A DNA stretch of 64,000 nt, from positions 41,233 through 105,232 of the forward strand of contig NZ_JAFIEU010000006.1 in assembly GCF_020832325.1 (NCBI RefSeq), in the 5' to 3' direction. This stretch comes from Lunatimonas sp. Its GTDB lineage: Bacteria; Bacteroidota; Bacteroidia; Cytophagales; Cyclobacteriaceae. The notes beneath the pieces are model-generated. The model had not been told where the DNA came from. It saw only the letters and a program-made list of their open reading frames with translations, and searched no databases. This document shows positions 56,209 through 63,606 of the stretch, piece after piece. Positions within the stretch are counted from its first letter, which is position 1. Each line of letters starts with the position of its first letter. A program made the translations under genes and the position numbers.

Positions 56209-56994
56209 ATGAACATTACCTACCTAGTCACATCCGTTTGCCTCTTTGTTGCGGTTACGCTAACTTCTTCGGCCCTCGCCCAAGATGGAAAGAGGGATCT
56301 GTATGAACTTAGAATTTATCACATAGAAAGCGAGGCTCAGGAAAAAATGATTGACAGCTACCTGAAGAATGCCTTCCTACCCGCGGCCCACCGCCATGGC
56401 ATCAAGGAAGTGGGGGTATTCAAACCCATAGCCTCCCAGCCCGACGCGGGCAAGAAAGTGTACGTGTTTATCCCCTACCCGAATTCCAAGAGCTATTTTT
56501 CGTTGCCCGGAAAGCTGGCAAAGGACCAAGCGTACCAGTCTGCCGGAAGGGAATACATTCAGGCTGCACACGACAAGGCTCCCTACAAACGCATGGAAGT
56601 GGCGCTGATGCAGGCATTCACGGGCGCTCCTCGCTACAAAGCTTCCGGCGTGACCGGCCCTAAAAAAGACCGCATCTATGAGTTGAGAAGCTACGAAGCT
56701 GCAACGGAGCGACTGTATCAACAAAAAGTCAAAATGTTTAACTCCGGAGAAATTGATATCTTTGATAAGCTGAAGTTCAACCCGGTGTTTTATGCAGAAA
56801 CGCTCGCAGGTGCCAACATGCCCAACCTAATGTACATGACCACCTTTGAAAATATGGAAGCCCGCAATGCTGGATGGGATGCGTTTCGCGTAGATCCCGA
56901 CTGGGAGGCCATGAAAGACCTGGAGGAATACCGGAATACGGTATCCAAAAACGATACCCGTCTGTTGTACCCTACCGACTACTCAGACCTATAA
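56209..56994 (+). CDS. Exported NIPSNAP family protein (two domains)
   Basis: A 261-aa protein with a signal peptide (cleavage near ALAQ, residue 25). Two ferredoxin-like NIPSNAP modules: DLYELRIYHIESEAQEKMID at about 29 and IYELRSYEAATERLYQQKVK at about 152, the second ending with the family's NAGWDAFRVDPDWEAMK. The family is related to antibiotic-biosynthesis-monooxygenase folds; its biochemical function is not known. It stands alone with a strong terminator. Confidence 0.92.
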   Translation: MNITYLVTSVCLFVAVTLTSSALAQDGKRDLYELRIYHIESEAQEKMIDSYLKNAFLPAAHRHGIKEVGVFKPIASQPDAGKKVYVFIPYPNSKSYFSLPGKLAKDQAYQSAGREYIQAAHDKAPYKRMEVALMQAFTGAPRYKASGVTGPKKDRIYELRSYEAATERLYQQKVKMFNSGEIDIFDKLKFNPVFYAETLAGANMPNLMYMTTFENMEARNAGWDAFRVDPDWEAMKDLEEYRNTVSKNDTRLLYPTDYSDL

Positions 56995-57004
56995 GCAGAT
57001 TATT

Positions 57005-57050
57005 GAAGAGGAAGCTACCCCGTTTCTGGTAGCTTCCTCTTCCATTTTTT
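57005..57050 (+). terminator. Strong intrinsic terminator after the NIPSNAP gene
   Basis: A 15-bp perfect stem (GAAGAGGAAGCTACC against GGTAGCTTCCTCTTC) with an 8-nt loop, followed after two bases by six T (57045-57050). Confidence 0.92.
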
Positions 57051-57078
57051 AGACGAAGGTTTTTCCTTGGCACACCGA

Positions 57079-57840
57079 TCAATGGACCGTGATTTTATCG
57101 ACAAAGTACAAACGGTCACGCTTTAAAGCTTCCAGCCCCTTTTCCCATACTGCTTTTGCGCTAAGCAAGTAGCTGTCCGCGCGCAGTACCTTTCCAAAAC
57201 GCAGCTCCCCCTCGTCCAACAAATGGGCCAAGCGGTCATAACGCTGCTCGTAACCTGAAAAATCATGCGGCAAATAACGCTTCTCCTGAACTGTTCCATC
57301 TGAAAAAATCAGCGAATATTCCCGTTCGGATCCAAACAAATAGGGGGGAATAACCTCCTCCTCTACCCCGTGCATACTGGTGTTTGGGCGTAATCCACAG
57401 CCCAAAAACAAGAGATAGCCTCCCGCTTCCCGCAATTTGGAAAAGGGTGAGTGGGGGCCTACCGGTGTTCGATCCTGCAAATGATCCTCCACAAACCAAG
57501 CGGCATCCGCTCCCCACGCACAGACACTGTGGGTTGGATGCATGCTTCGAAGGGCATCCCCATTGGTTCGGAAATATTCTGAAAGCGCCCCTACGCAGGA
57601 AGGCGTAGCGTTCAAGTCAAAAATCGGCTGCTCTTGGGTGACTGTCTTGTAGGACAACGCCGGCATCAGCAGGGTCCCTGAGGCCCCCAGCGCCGACTTC
57701 AGTGCAGCGAGTACCTGTTGAGCCCGCTGTGGGAACTCCCCCAATGACCGAAGGGACGCATGAACCAAGAGGCTACCTCCTTCACGAACGCCTAAGCGCT
57801 GCAAATCTTCGACAAGCTGGTCAATCTCCATGCCACCCAA
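57079..57840 (-). CDS. AAC(3)-like N-acetyltransferase
   Basis: A 253-aa member of the aminoglycoside 3-N-acetyltransferase fold. SLLVHASLRSLGEF (CoA loop), GTLLMPALSY, MHPTHSVCAWG (conserved His) and GCGLRPNTSMHGVEE fit the family. Chromosomal members often act on other amines, so resistance should not be assumed. The ATG at 57840 overlaps the end of the TIM-barrel gene by 20 bp; ATG 57831 (MEIDQ) is an alternative with an 11-bp overlap. Either way the two genes are translationally coupled. Confidence 0.87.
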   Translation of the reverse strand: MGGMEIDQLVEDLQRLGVREGGSLLVHASLRSLGEFPQRAQQVLAALKSALGASGTLLMPALSYKTVTQEQPIFDLNATPSCVGALSEYFRTNGDALRSMHPTHSVCAWGADAAWFVEDHLQDRTPVGPHSPFSKLREAGGYLLFLGCGLRPNTSMHGVEEEVIPPYLFGSEREYSLIFSDGTVQEKRYLPHDFSGYEQRYDRLAHLLDEGELRFGKVLRADSYLLSAKAVWEKGLEALKRDRLYFVDKITVH

Positions 57841-58687
57841 TGGATTTAAAGGACCTGGTGAGATCAGTGAGGGATTGCTCTACCCCCATGCGCTCCAGGG
57901 ACGAGGCTCCCACAAAACCGTGGGCGGTAGTTTTGGAAAGTACCTCCCGTACATCCTCGGGCGTGTTGATAGGTCCCCCATGGCACAGAAAAAAAAGCTC
58001 GGGATTGATCTCTTTACATGCATCAATGATTTCCTGCGTCCTATCGATGGCTTCCTCCATACTACAAGTCGCCCCTGTAACCCCAATAGACCCCCCCACG
58101 GTGGTACCGACATGTGAAATGATGGCATCCGCACCGGCCTCGGCCATTTGACTGGCCTCCTCGGGCTTAGCCACGTAGACGATGGAAAACAAATCCATCT
58201 TGTCAGCAATGCGGACCATTTCCACCTCCTTGTCAAAGCCCATCCCGGTCTCTTCCAACACCTGCCGGAAATGCCCATCTACGATGGAATGCGTGGGAAA
58301 ATTGTTGATACCGGAAAAACCCATTTCCTTCACTTTGAGCAAATGATGCCAGATGCGTCTGCGGGGATCTGATCCATGCACACCACAGATGACAGGAATC
58401 TCCTCCACGACTGGTAGCACCTCAAATTCACCTATTTCCATGGCCACCGCATTGGCGTCACCATAGGCCATCAAACCCGCCGTGGACCCATGCCCTGACA
58501 TGCGGAAGCGTCCGGAGTTGTAGATGATGATCAGATCCGCGCCACCTTTTTCGATAAATTTCGCGCTGATACCCGTACCGGCACCCGCCGCTATAATGGC
58601 TTGTTGCTTATTCAATGTGCTTCTCAGCCGCTCACGTACTTCTTTACGCGTGTAAGGATTTCCCTTACCTGTCCATGGATTTGGCAT
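57821..58687 (-). CDS. PEP-hydrolase-like TIM-barrel protein
   Basis: A 288-aa protein of the PEP-mutase-like 'TIM-barrel signal transduction' family (Tm-1 C-terminal type). Conserved segments: AGAGTGISAKFIEKGGADLI, IYNSGRFRMSGHGSTAGLM, PVICGVHGSDPRRRIWHHL, GINNFPTHSIVDG and FFLCHGGPINTPEDV. Homologues are annotated as phosphoenolpyruvate hydrolases and usually pair with a Tm-1-like ATP-binding protein (UPF0261). Here that partner is absent from the window, and an AAC(3)-like gene is coupled instead. No signal peptide. Confidence 0.88.
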   Translation of the reverse strand: MPNPWTGKGNPYTRKEVRERLRSTLNKQQAIIAAGAGTGISAKFIEKGGADLIIIYNSGRFRMSGHGSTAGLMAYGDANAVAMEIGEFEVLPVVEEIPVICGVHGSDPRRRIWHHLLKVKEMGFSGINNFPTHSIVDGHFRQVLEETGMGFDKEVEMVRIADKMDLFSIVYVAKPEEASQMAEAGADAIISHVGTTVGGSIGVTGATCSMEEAIDRTQEIIDACKEINPELFFLCHGGPINTPEDVREVLSKTTAHGFVGASSLERMGVEQSLTDLTRSFKSIGWHGD

Positions 58688-58796
58688 ATTCCTCTGCTTG
58701 GGTTAAATAAAAGATACCGCAATTTACCCTAAATCTAACGTTGATTCAAGCGTTTGTCTATCCGCTTGCCTGCGACGCACAAAGCTATCGAATGTA

Positions 58797-58827
58797 TTTG
58801 ATTTCAGCGAAAATAGCATTAACTTGA
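58797..58827 (+). promoter_or_regulatory. Candidate promoter of the Vgb-like lipoprotein gene
   Basis: TTTG at 58797-58800, exactly 19 nt, then TAACTTGA at 58820-58827 (two mismatches to TAnnTTTG). This site overlaps the alternative TTG start at 58824, so ATG 58863 is favoured. Confidence 0.45.
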
Positions 58828-58862
58828 AAACCAGCAATATACCCAACCAAACCAGTAAAAAC

Positions 58863-61034
58863 ATGAAGATCCCCGCCATTTTTTACCCCGTGCGAACGTA
58901 TGCTCCCACCCTCGCATTCGTTGCCATACTTCTGCTAGCAGCGTGCAACGCCAACCAACAACAGGACGGAAAAACCGACAGCGGCATCATCGAAGGACAG
59001 GTTACCGGTCCAGATGGCCCCGAACCTGGGGTCTGGGTGATCGCTGAAACCCATGATTTGCCCACGCGATTTGCCAAAATCGTGGTCACAGACGAAGAGG
59101 GCCGGTATCTTATCCCTGAACTACCGGATGCGACCTATGACGTGTGGGTGCGGGGGTATGGGCTGGTGGATTCAGAAAAAATACGCGTCCAACCCGGAAC
59201 TGTCAAAAACCTAAGGGCGACGCTTGCGCCAGACAAAGCCGCAGCAGCCTACTATTACCCGGCAGGCTATTGGTACGCCCTGTTACATGTTCCGGATAAA
59301 AATCAATTTCCCGGAACCGGTCCCGACGGAAATGGCCTCTCCCCGGAGATAAAAAGCCAGGCCCATTTCCTTTGGCAGGTAAAATCCGGTACCTGTCTAG
59401 CCTGCCATCAATTAGGTGGCCTTGGAACCAGAAATATCCCGGAAGCATTGGGAAGCTTTGAATCAGGCGTGCATGCGTGGGAAAGACGGATACGATCTGG
59501 ACAAGCTGGGGCGAACATGGTCTCCTCGGTGGCAAATTTAGGCAAAGAAGGCGTACTGAAGATGTTTGCCGACTGGACAGATCGAATAGCAGCGGGGGAG
59601 CTTCCAGAAACGCCAAAACGGCCCGAAGGGCTGGAACGAAACGTGGTGATCACCCAATGGGACTGGGCTGATCCCAAGGCCTACCTTCACGACTTAGTCA
59701 CCACAGACCGACGAAACCCCACTGTAAATGGGTATGGCTTGATTTATGGCGCGCTGGAAGCCAGCGCAGATTACCTCCCTGTACTCGACCCGGTGAACCA
59801 CACCATCAGTCAGGTGCCGCTTACCGTGCGTGACGAGGCCACCAAACCGGCTTCGGGAACCGAAATGCCCGCCCCCTCGCCCTATTGGGGAGACGAACCA
59901 ATCTGGAATAGCAAAGCAAATGTGCATAACCCGATGTTTGATGAAAATGGCCGGGTATGGATTACAGCGGCGGTAAGGCCTCCTGAAAACCCCGACGTAT
60001 TTCGAAAGGGCTCGAGTCACCCTTCTGCCCGTGTTTTTCCAATGGACCGCGCCAGCAGGCATCTAGGTGTCTACGATCCCGACACCAAAGAATACACCCA
60101 TATCAGCACCGGCTTCAGCACCCACCACCTGATGTTTGCCGAAGATGAAAACAATACCCTTTGGACTAGTGGTGGCGGCCCAGTAGTAGGGTGGTTGGAC
60201 GTGAAGAAATTTGACGAAACCGGCGACGAGGTTGCCTCCCAAGGCTGGACGCCTTTGATCCTCGACACCAACGGGAACGGTAGGCGGGATGACTATGTAG
60301 AACCCAACGACCCCGTTAACCCGCAAAAAGATAAGCGCATTGCAAAGGGGCTCTATGCAGTCTCGCCTGCCGCGGATGGATCCGTGTGGGGTTCCACGCT
60401 GGGCTACCCCGGAGGATTGATTCGCATAGAACCGGGAGATAACCCTTCTGAAACAGCCCTGACGGAATACTTTGAACTGCCCTTAGATGCGGAGGGGGAA
60501 CCCGTAAAGGGCTTTTCCCCAAGAGGCATGGACATTGACCGCAATGGCATAGCTTGGGTAGCACTTGCGAGCGGTCACATGGCTAGCTTTGACCGGAGCA
60601 AGTGCAAGGGACCACTTATTGGCCCGGATGCTACCGGTCAGCATTGTCCCGAAGGCTGGACATTTTTCGTGGAGCCGCTTCCTCAAATGAAAGGTGTGAC
60701 CTATGAAGGAAGCGCCGAAGGCAGCTATTATACCTGGGTAGACCAATTCAACACCTTTGGACTAGGCGAAAATATCCCGATTAATACCGGAAACGAATCA
60801 GAGGGACTTCTGGTCCTCAAAGACGGAGAGTGGGTAGTTCTCAGGGTTCCCTATCCGCTCGGGTTTTACACCAAGTGGGTAGATGGACGCATCGATGACC
60901 CCGACGCCGGCTGGAAAGGTAGAGGCCTTTGGGCCACCATCAGTACCCGCACCCCATTTCACATGGAAGGCGGAAAAGGCACCACCAGTAAAGTGTATCA
61001 ATTTCAAATGAGGCCTGATCCGCTGGCGAAATAG
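58863..61034 (+). CDS. Lipoprotein with carboxypeptidase-regulatory-like, CxxCH and Vgb-type propeller parts
   Basis: A protein of about 723 aa. The lipobox ends LLAAC. Residues about 40-115 form a carboxypeptidase-regulatory-like beta-sandwich (IIEGQVTGPDGPEPGVWVIA). Next comes a haem-attachment-type motif CLACH (Cys178, Cys181, His182) in a short helical segment, then from about 260 a propeller like virginiamycin B lyase and streptogramin-lyase relatives (HNPMFDENGRVWITAAV, DIDRNGIAWVALASGHMASF). A single haem c would make it an electron-transfer or redox-sensing protein; no distal ligand can be assigned. Antibiotic cleavage is not implied. It stands alone, with terminator after. Confidence 0.82.
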   Translation: MKIPAIFYPVRTYAPTLAFVAILLLAACNANQQQDGKTDSGIIEGQVTGPDGPEPGVWVIAETHDLPTRFAKIVVTDEEGRYLIPELPDATYDVWVRGYGLVDSEKIRVQPGTVKNLRATLAPDKAAAAYYYPAGYWYALLHVPDKNQFPGTGPDGNGLSPEIKSQAHFLWQVKSGTCLACHQLGGLGTRNIPEALGSFESGVHAWERRIRSGQAGANMVSSVANLGKEGVLKMFADWTDRIAAGELPETPKRPEGLERNVVITQWDWADPKAYLHDLVTTDRRNPTVNGYGLIYGALEASADYLPVLDPVNHTISQVPLTVRDEATKPASGTEMPAPSPYWGDEPIWNSKANVHNPMFDENGRVWITAAVRPPENPDVFRKGSSHPSARVFPMDRASRHLGVYDPDTKEYTHISTGFSTHHLMFAEDENNTLWTSGGGPVVGWLDVKKFDETGDEVASQGWTPLILDTNGNGRRDDYVEPNDPVNPQKDKRIAKGLYAVSPAADGSVWGSTLGYPGGLIRIEPGDNPSETALTEYFELPLDAEGEPVKGFSPRGMDIDRNGIAWVALASGHMASFDRSKCKGPLIGPDATGQHCPEGWTFFVEPLPQMKGVTYEGSAEGSYYTWVDQFNTFGLGENIPINTGNESEGLLVLKDGEWVVLRVPYPLGFYTKWVDGRIDDPDAGWKGRGLWATISTRTPFHMEGGKGTTSKVYQFQMRPDPLAK

Positions 61035-61073
61035 CTAGGTAGTTAAGAATAGCTTGAACCACCCCTATCCATA

Positions 61074-61111
61074 AAAAGCCCTGATAGATCAATGCATCAA
61101 TCAGGGCTTTT
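61074..61111. terminator. Bidirectional intrinsic terminator after the Vgb-like gene
   Basis: A 12-bp perfect stem (AAAAGCCCTGAT / ATCAGGGCTTTT) with a 14-nt loop; A-rich left arm and T-rich right arm allow action on both strands, including for the small gene at 61220. Confidence 0.85.
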
Positions 61112-61219
61112 CGCTAGTGGGCTAAATGATGTTTGGTCGCTCTTTTTTACTTTCAAATTAATCCTTCCTACCTCATAATTCTATACTCATTTTATATAGT
61201 TACTTCAGTGTTTAAACCA

Positions 61220-61390
61220 CTATGAACCAAACCACTCATCAAAATATTCGTCTATAAATCTACCTAATAGAGTAACCAGCCCGCCAATAGCGCCAAAAAT
61301 ACCCTCTTTTACTACACCTCCATATACACACATACCTAATCCTATAAGCATTACAAGTTTTCCTATAATTTTTGATGCTGAATGCTGCAT
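61220..61390 (-). CDS. Small hydrophobic protein, 56 aa
   Basis: A short open frame with ATG at 61390 and TAG at 61220-61222. It has one clear membrane helix (IIGKLVMLIGLGMCVYGGVV, about 8-27) and a second glycine-rich hydrophobic stretch (GIFGAIGGLVTLLG, 30-43), ending in an acidic amphipathic tail (RFIDEYFDEWFGS). AAGAAG stands just upstream of the ATG, and the terminator at 61074 lies downstream. I do not recognise a family; the look is that of a small membrane subunit, holin-like or toxin-like peptide. Confidence 0.6.
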   Translation of the reverse strand: MQHSASKIIGKLVMLIGLGMCVYGGVVKEGIFGAIGGLVTLLGRFIDEYFDEWFGS

Positions 61391-61473
61391 AACTTCTTGT
61401 ACGAAATAATTCTCAAGGATTACTTAATATATGCTATAATGTATATTTTAATATTTTCAATGGCCACAACTTG

Positions 61474-61551
61474 TCCCGGATTATCGGGATTGAATCTCGC
61501 ATGTTTGACACACGAAAGTCTCCGAAATTCGCTTTTTGGATGCTCGATTTC
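61474..61551. repeat. Dispersed hairpin element, copy D
   Basis: TCCCG-GATTAT-CGGGA (61474-61489) is followed by TGAATCTCGCATG and, 35 bp on, GGATGCTCGATTTC. The outer blocks are those of copies A and B (GGAATCTCGCA and ATGCTCGATTTC), although the A-rich leader part is missing. Confidence 0.6.
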
Positions 61552-61590
61552 CTATTACCTCAAATCGTGACCTACAATTCAGTGAACAGG

Positions 61591-61732
61591 AGCCGAGCGT
61601 TAAGAAATGATCCGCCTCGGTGGATCATTTTAGTAAAGGGCCGGGCTGTGGGGAGGACGAGACGCGAATGTGGTGTGAGAGGCGCTGCACCTCGTCAACT
61701 TAACGGTTAGCGAGGCGGTCTACTCGATAGGT
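61591..61732. ncRNA. Structured GC-rich segment, possible RNA or retroelement remnant
   Basis: Nested inverted repeats: outer CGTTAAG (61598-61604) with CTTAACG (61699-61705); directly inside it a 9-bp hairpin AAATGATCC/GGATCATTT (61605-61613, 61622-61630); then GACGAG (61646-61651) with CTCGTC (61691-61696). Together they form a three-way-junction-like fold. GTGGTGTGAGAGGCGC and the end GGTCTACTCGAT recall 3' parts of group II introns as I remember them, but no domain V can be drawn and no maturase gene is present. Strand unknown. Confidence 0.3.
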
Positions 61733-61740
61733 TGCGTATT

Positions 61741-62331
61741 TTATGACTTATTTACTTTTAAATATTCTTCACCTTCTTTGGTTATTTTGTAAAGAAAATC
61801 AGTTAATGCCTGGATGGTTATATAGCCATTTCTTTCTAAATCCCTGCATCGATAAATAATACCTTCACGGTTCAGTCCTAAACCAGCTTCTTTTTCTAAT
61901 TGCATTGTATAAATTCCTCTTTCTTTATGTTCTGCAATAATATTCAGCAATCTGGTTTGTTTTTCAGATAGCCCATCGGTTCTATCTTTATTGATAGTAG
62001 AGTTTTCTCTATGTTCTGTAATAATATTCAGCGATGGGGTTTGTTTTTCAGATAGCCCATCGGTTCTATCTTTATTAAAAGTAGAGTTATTAATTCCTAG
62101 GTCAATTGATTTAAATGCACGCTTGATTAAAATAACTATGATAGCGCCACCTATGAAAACTGCACTAATCCCAACATTAACAGATTTAAAATTTTGGCCA
62201 AAGAAATAAATTTCAGTTTCACCACTAGCTCCAAAATAAACTAACCATACACCTATCAATGCGAATCCAAGTCCAATTATAAATGTTCCGTAAATTATCG
62301 CTCTGATTAAAAGGGACTGATTATCTGACAT
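61741..62331 (-). CDS. Two-TM protein with internal duplication and winged-helix-like C-terminus
   Basis: A 196-aa protein. Two membrane helices (about 9-33 and 52-70), then two nearly identical 28-residue segments (about 82-109 and 110-137) containing NKDRTDGLSEKQT, and a C-terminal domain (about 122-192: LLNIIAEHKERGIYTMQLEK, YRCRDLERNGYITIQ) that looks like a winged helix able to bind DNA. No family recognised. AT-rich relative to the rest of the window. It might be a membrane-tethered regulator. No signal of an operon partner on either side. Confidence 0.7.
   Translation of the reverse strand: MSDNQSLLIRAIIYGTFIIGLGFALIGVWLVYFGASGETEIYFFGQNFKSVNVGISAVFIGGAIIVILIKRAFKSIDLGINNSTFNKDRTDGLSEKQTPSLNIITEHRENSTINKDRTDGLSEKQTRLLNIIAEHKERGIYTMQLEKEAGLGLNREGIIYRCRDLERNGYITIQALTDFLYKITKEGEEYLKVNKS
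61921..62088. repeat. In-frame tandem duplication of 84 bp inside the membrane/winged-helix gene
   Basis: 61921-62004 and 62005-62088 align over their full 84 bp with about ten differences; CAGATAGCCCATCGGTTCTA is identical in both. Twenty-eight codons are duplicated without changing frame. Confidence 0.9.
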
Positions 62332-62386
62332 CGTATTTGAGTATAATAAAATCTAAAGTACTTCTAAAGTTTTATATCTGCAACCC

Positions 62387-62493
62387 AATCGGTTCAGGCG
62401 TGGGAATTTACTCACTGTATTCATTATGTATAAGCGGCGTTCGTGATTTCCAATTCACCCCTACCTTCCCACAGAACTCCTGACGCGTCAGGA
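62387..62493. repeat. 94-bp direct repeat, left copy (downstream of fic), with hairpin
   Basis: 62402-62480 matches 63769-63847 at 75 of 79 positions, and weaker similarity extends back to 62387 and 63754. The conserved end runs directly into a perfect 16-bp palindrome TCCTGACGCGTCAGGA (62478-62493). Confidence 0.9.
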
Positions 62494-62565
62494 CGTGAGG
62501 CTTGTATGTTAGTAGCTGGGCGTTCTTAATACTTGTTGGGTCATTTGTTCTTTCAGATTTCATTT

Positions 62566-63606
62566 TTAATTTATCGTATAACTCACATTTCGTCCGTTTC
62601 CTTGTTTTTCAATTAGTCCTTTTTTGACCAACTCTGACAAAATGCGTTTTACAGTTGGTGCAGGTATCGCCAACTTTTCAGCGATTTCTCCCGACTGTAT
62701 GTTTGGACGATTTTGGATAATTATATAAATTGATTTTTCTTTATGCGAAAGTTGTGTCTCTGAACCGCTTTTTTGCAATTTTGTCAGCAGTTGTGACTGA
62801 ATATTTGCCAAGCAATTCAAAAAGAATAGTATCCATTCGGTTACATCTTCGTTTGGGCGTTGCGCCTGACAACTTCTGAGAACTTGATAATATTCTTTTT
62901 TTCGATTTTCAATTTCGTGCTCAAAACTCACGTATTGTATCCATTTATAGCCATTTTTGAGCAGCAAAAGCGTTGAAATCAAACGGCTTAATCTACCGTT
63001 TCCATCTTGGAATGGGTGAACGCTCAAAAAATCATAAACAAAAGATGCTACTTTGATTAACGTGTGCACTTCCGTTTCTGAATGATACCAATGGATCAAA
63101 TGCCTTATGGCGTCTTCGGTGGCAAATCCCGCTTGGGTGGTTTGAAAAATGATTTGTCGTGTGCCGTCAGGAAATGATGCTTCTACTGCGTTACTATGCA
63201 CCTTATAATTGCCTTTGTGCCATTGGTCTTTGGCACTGTATTTCATCAAACCGTTGTGTAAAAACTTGATATGGCTTTCGGTAACGCCGATATTTTCATA
63301 AGATTCCGAAATCAAGTCCAATACTTCAAAATATCCGACTACCTCCTGCGAATCTCTGTCAGTAAGATTGGAAATGTCAATTTTATGAAGCAACACATCA
63401 ACTTCTTCATCGCTCATCCTGTTGCCTTCAATACGGTTTGAAGCACCTACGCTTCGCACAGTGGCAATGCTTTTTAACTCTTTGAGGCTTTGTCCTTCTT
63501 TACGCTCAATAGCTGTCCAATTTGCATCAAAACGGTCTATTTTGCTGATTAAGTTAATCAGTTTCCAATCAATATCCAGCGTAAAATTATATACAATGTT
63601 TTTCAA
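62566..63606 (-). CDS. Fic family protein with N-terminal inhibitory motif and C-terminal winged helix
   Basis: A 346-aa Fido protein. The catalytic loop is HPFQDGNGRLSR (His197 to Arg205), the full HPFx(D/E)GNGR motif, so AMP or NMP transfer is expected. An inhibitory helix motif S-x3-E-G is in SNRIEGN (Ser56-Glu60-Gly61), placing it in the self-inhibited N-terminal class. A C-terminal winged helix (about 285-346: QSGEIAEKLAIPAPTVKRIL) may bind DNA, possibly its own promoter. Such proteins modify Tyr, Thr or Ser of partner proteins. The gene is AT-rich, isolated, and bracketed by 94-bp direct repeats, which suggests acquisition as a unit. Confidence 0.93.
   Translation of the reverse strand: MKNIVYNFTLDIDWKLINLISKIDRFDANWTAIERKEGQSLKELKSIATVRSVGASNRIEGNRMSDEEVDVLLHKIDISNLTDRDSQEVVGYFEVLDLISESYENIGVTESHIKFLHNGLMKYSAKDQWHKGNYKVHSNAVEASFPDGTRQIIFQTTQAGFATEDAIRHLIHWYHSETEVHTLIKVASFVYDFLSVHPFQDGNGRLSRLISTLLLLKNGYKWIQYVSFEHEIENRKKEYYQVLRSCQAQRPNEDVTEWILFFLNCLANIQSQLLTKLQKSGSETQLSHKEKSIYIIIQNRPNIQSGEIAEKLAIPAPTVKRILSELVKKGLIEKQGNGRNVSYTIN

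Larger units (their letters stand above)
61391..61740. other. Non-coding stretch with hairpin repeat D and a structured GC-rich patch
   Basis: No gene accepted here; the plus-strand frame 61471-61710 crosses both the repeat and the structured patch and has no protein-like character. The upper part, 61391-61470, is AT-rich and should contain the promoter of the small gene. The two embedded elements are listed separately. Confidence 0.5.

Noticed and set aside
57079..57840. Aminoglycoside resistance gene
   Set aside because: The fold matches AAC(3), but chromosomal relatives often have other substrates and nothing in the context indicates resistance.
58863..61034. Streptogramin (virginiamycin B) lyase activity
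   Set aside because: Only the propeller resembles Vgb; the CxxCH motif and extra domain point to another role.
61471..61710. 79-aa plus-strand frame
   Set aside because: It runs through hairpin repeat D and the structured patch; composition (many Arg and Gly from GC-rich repeats) is not protein-like.
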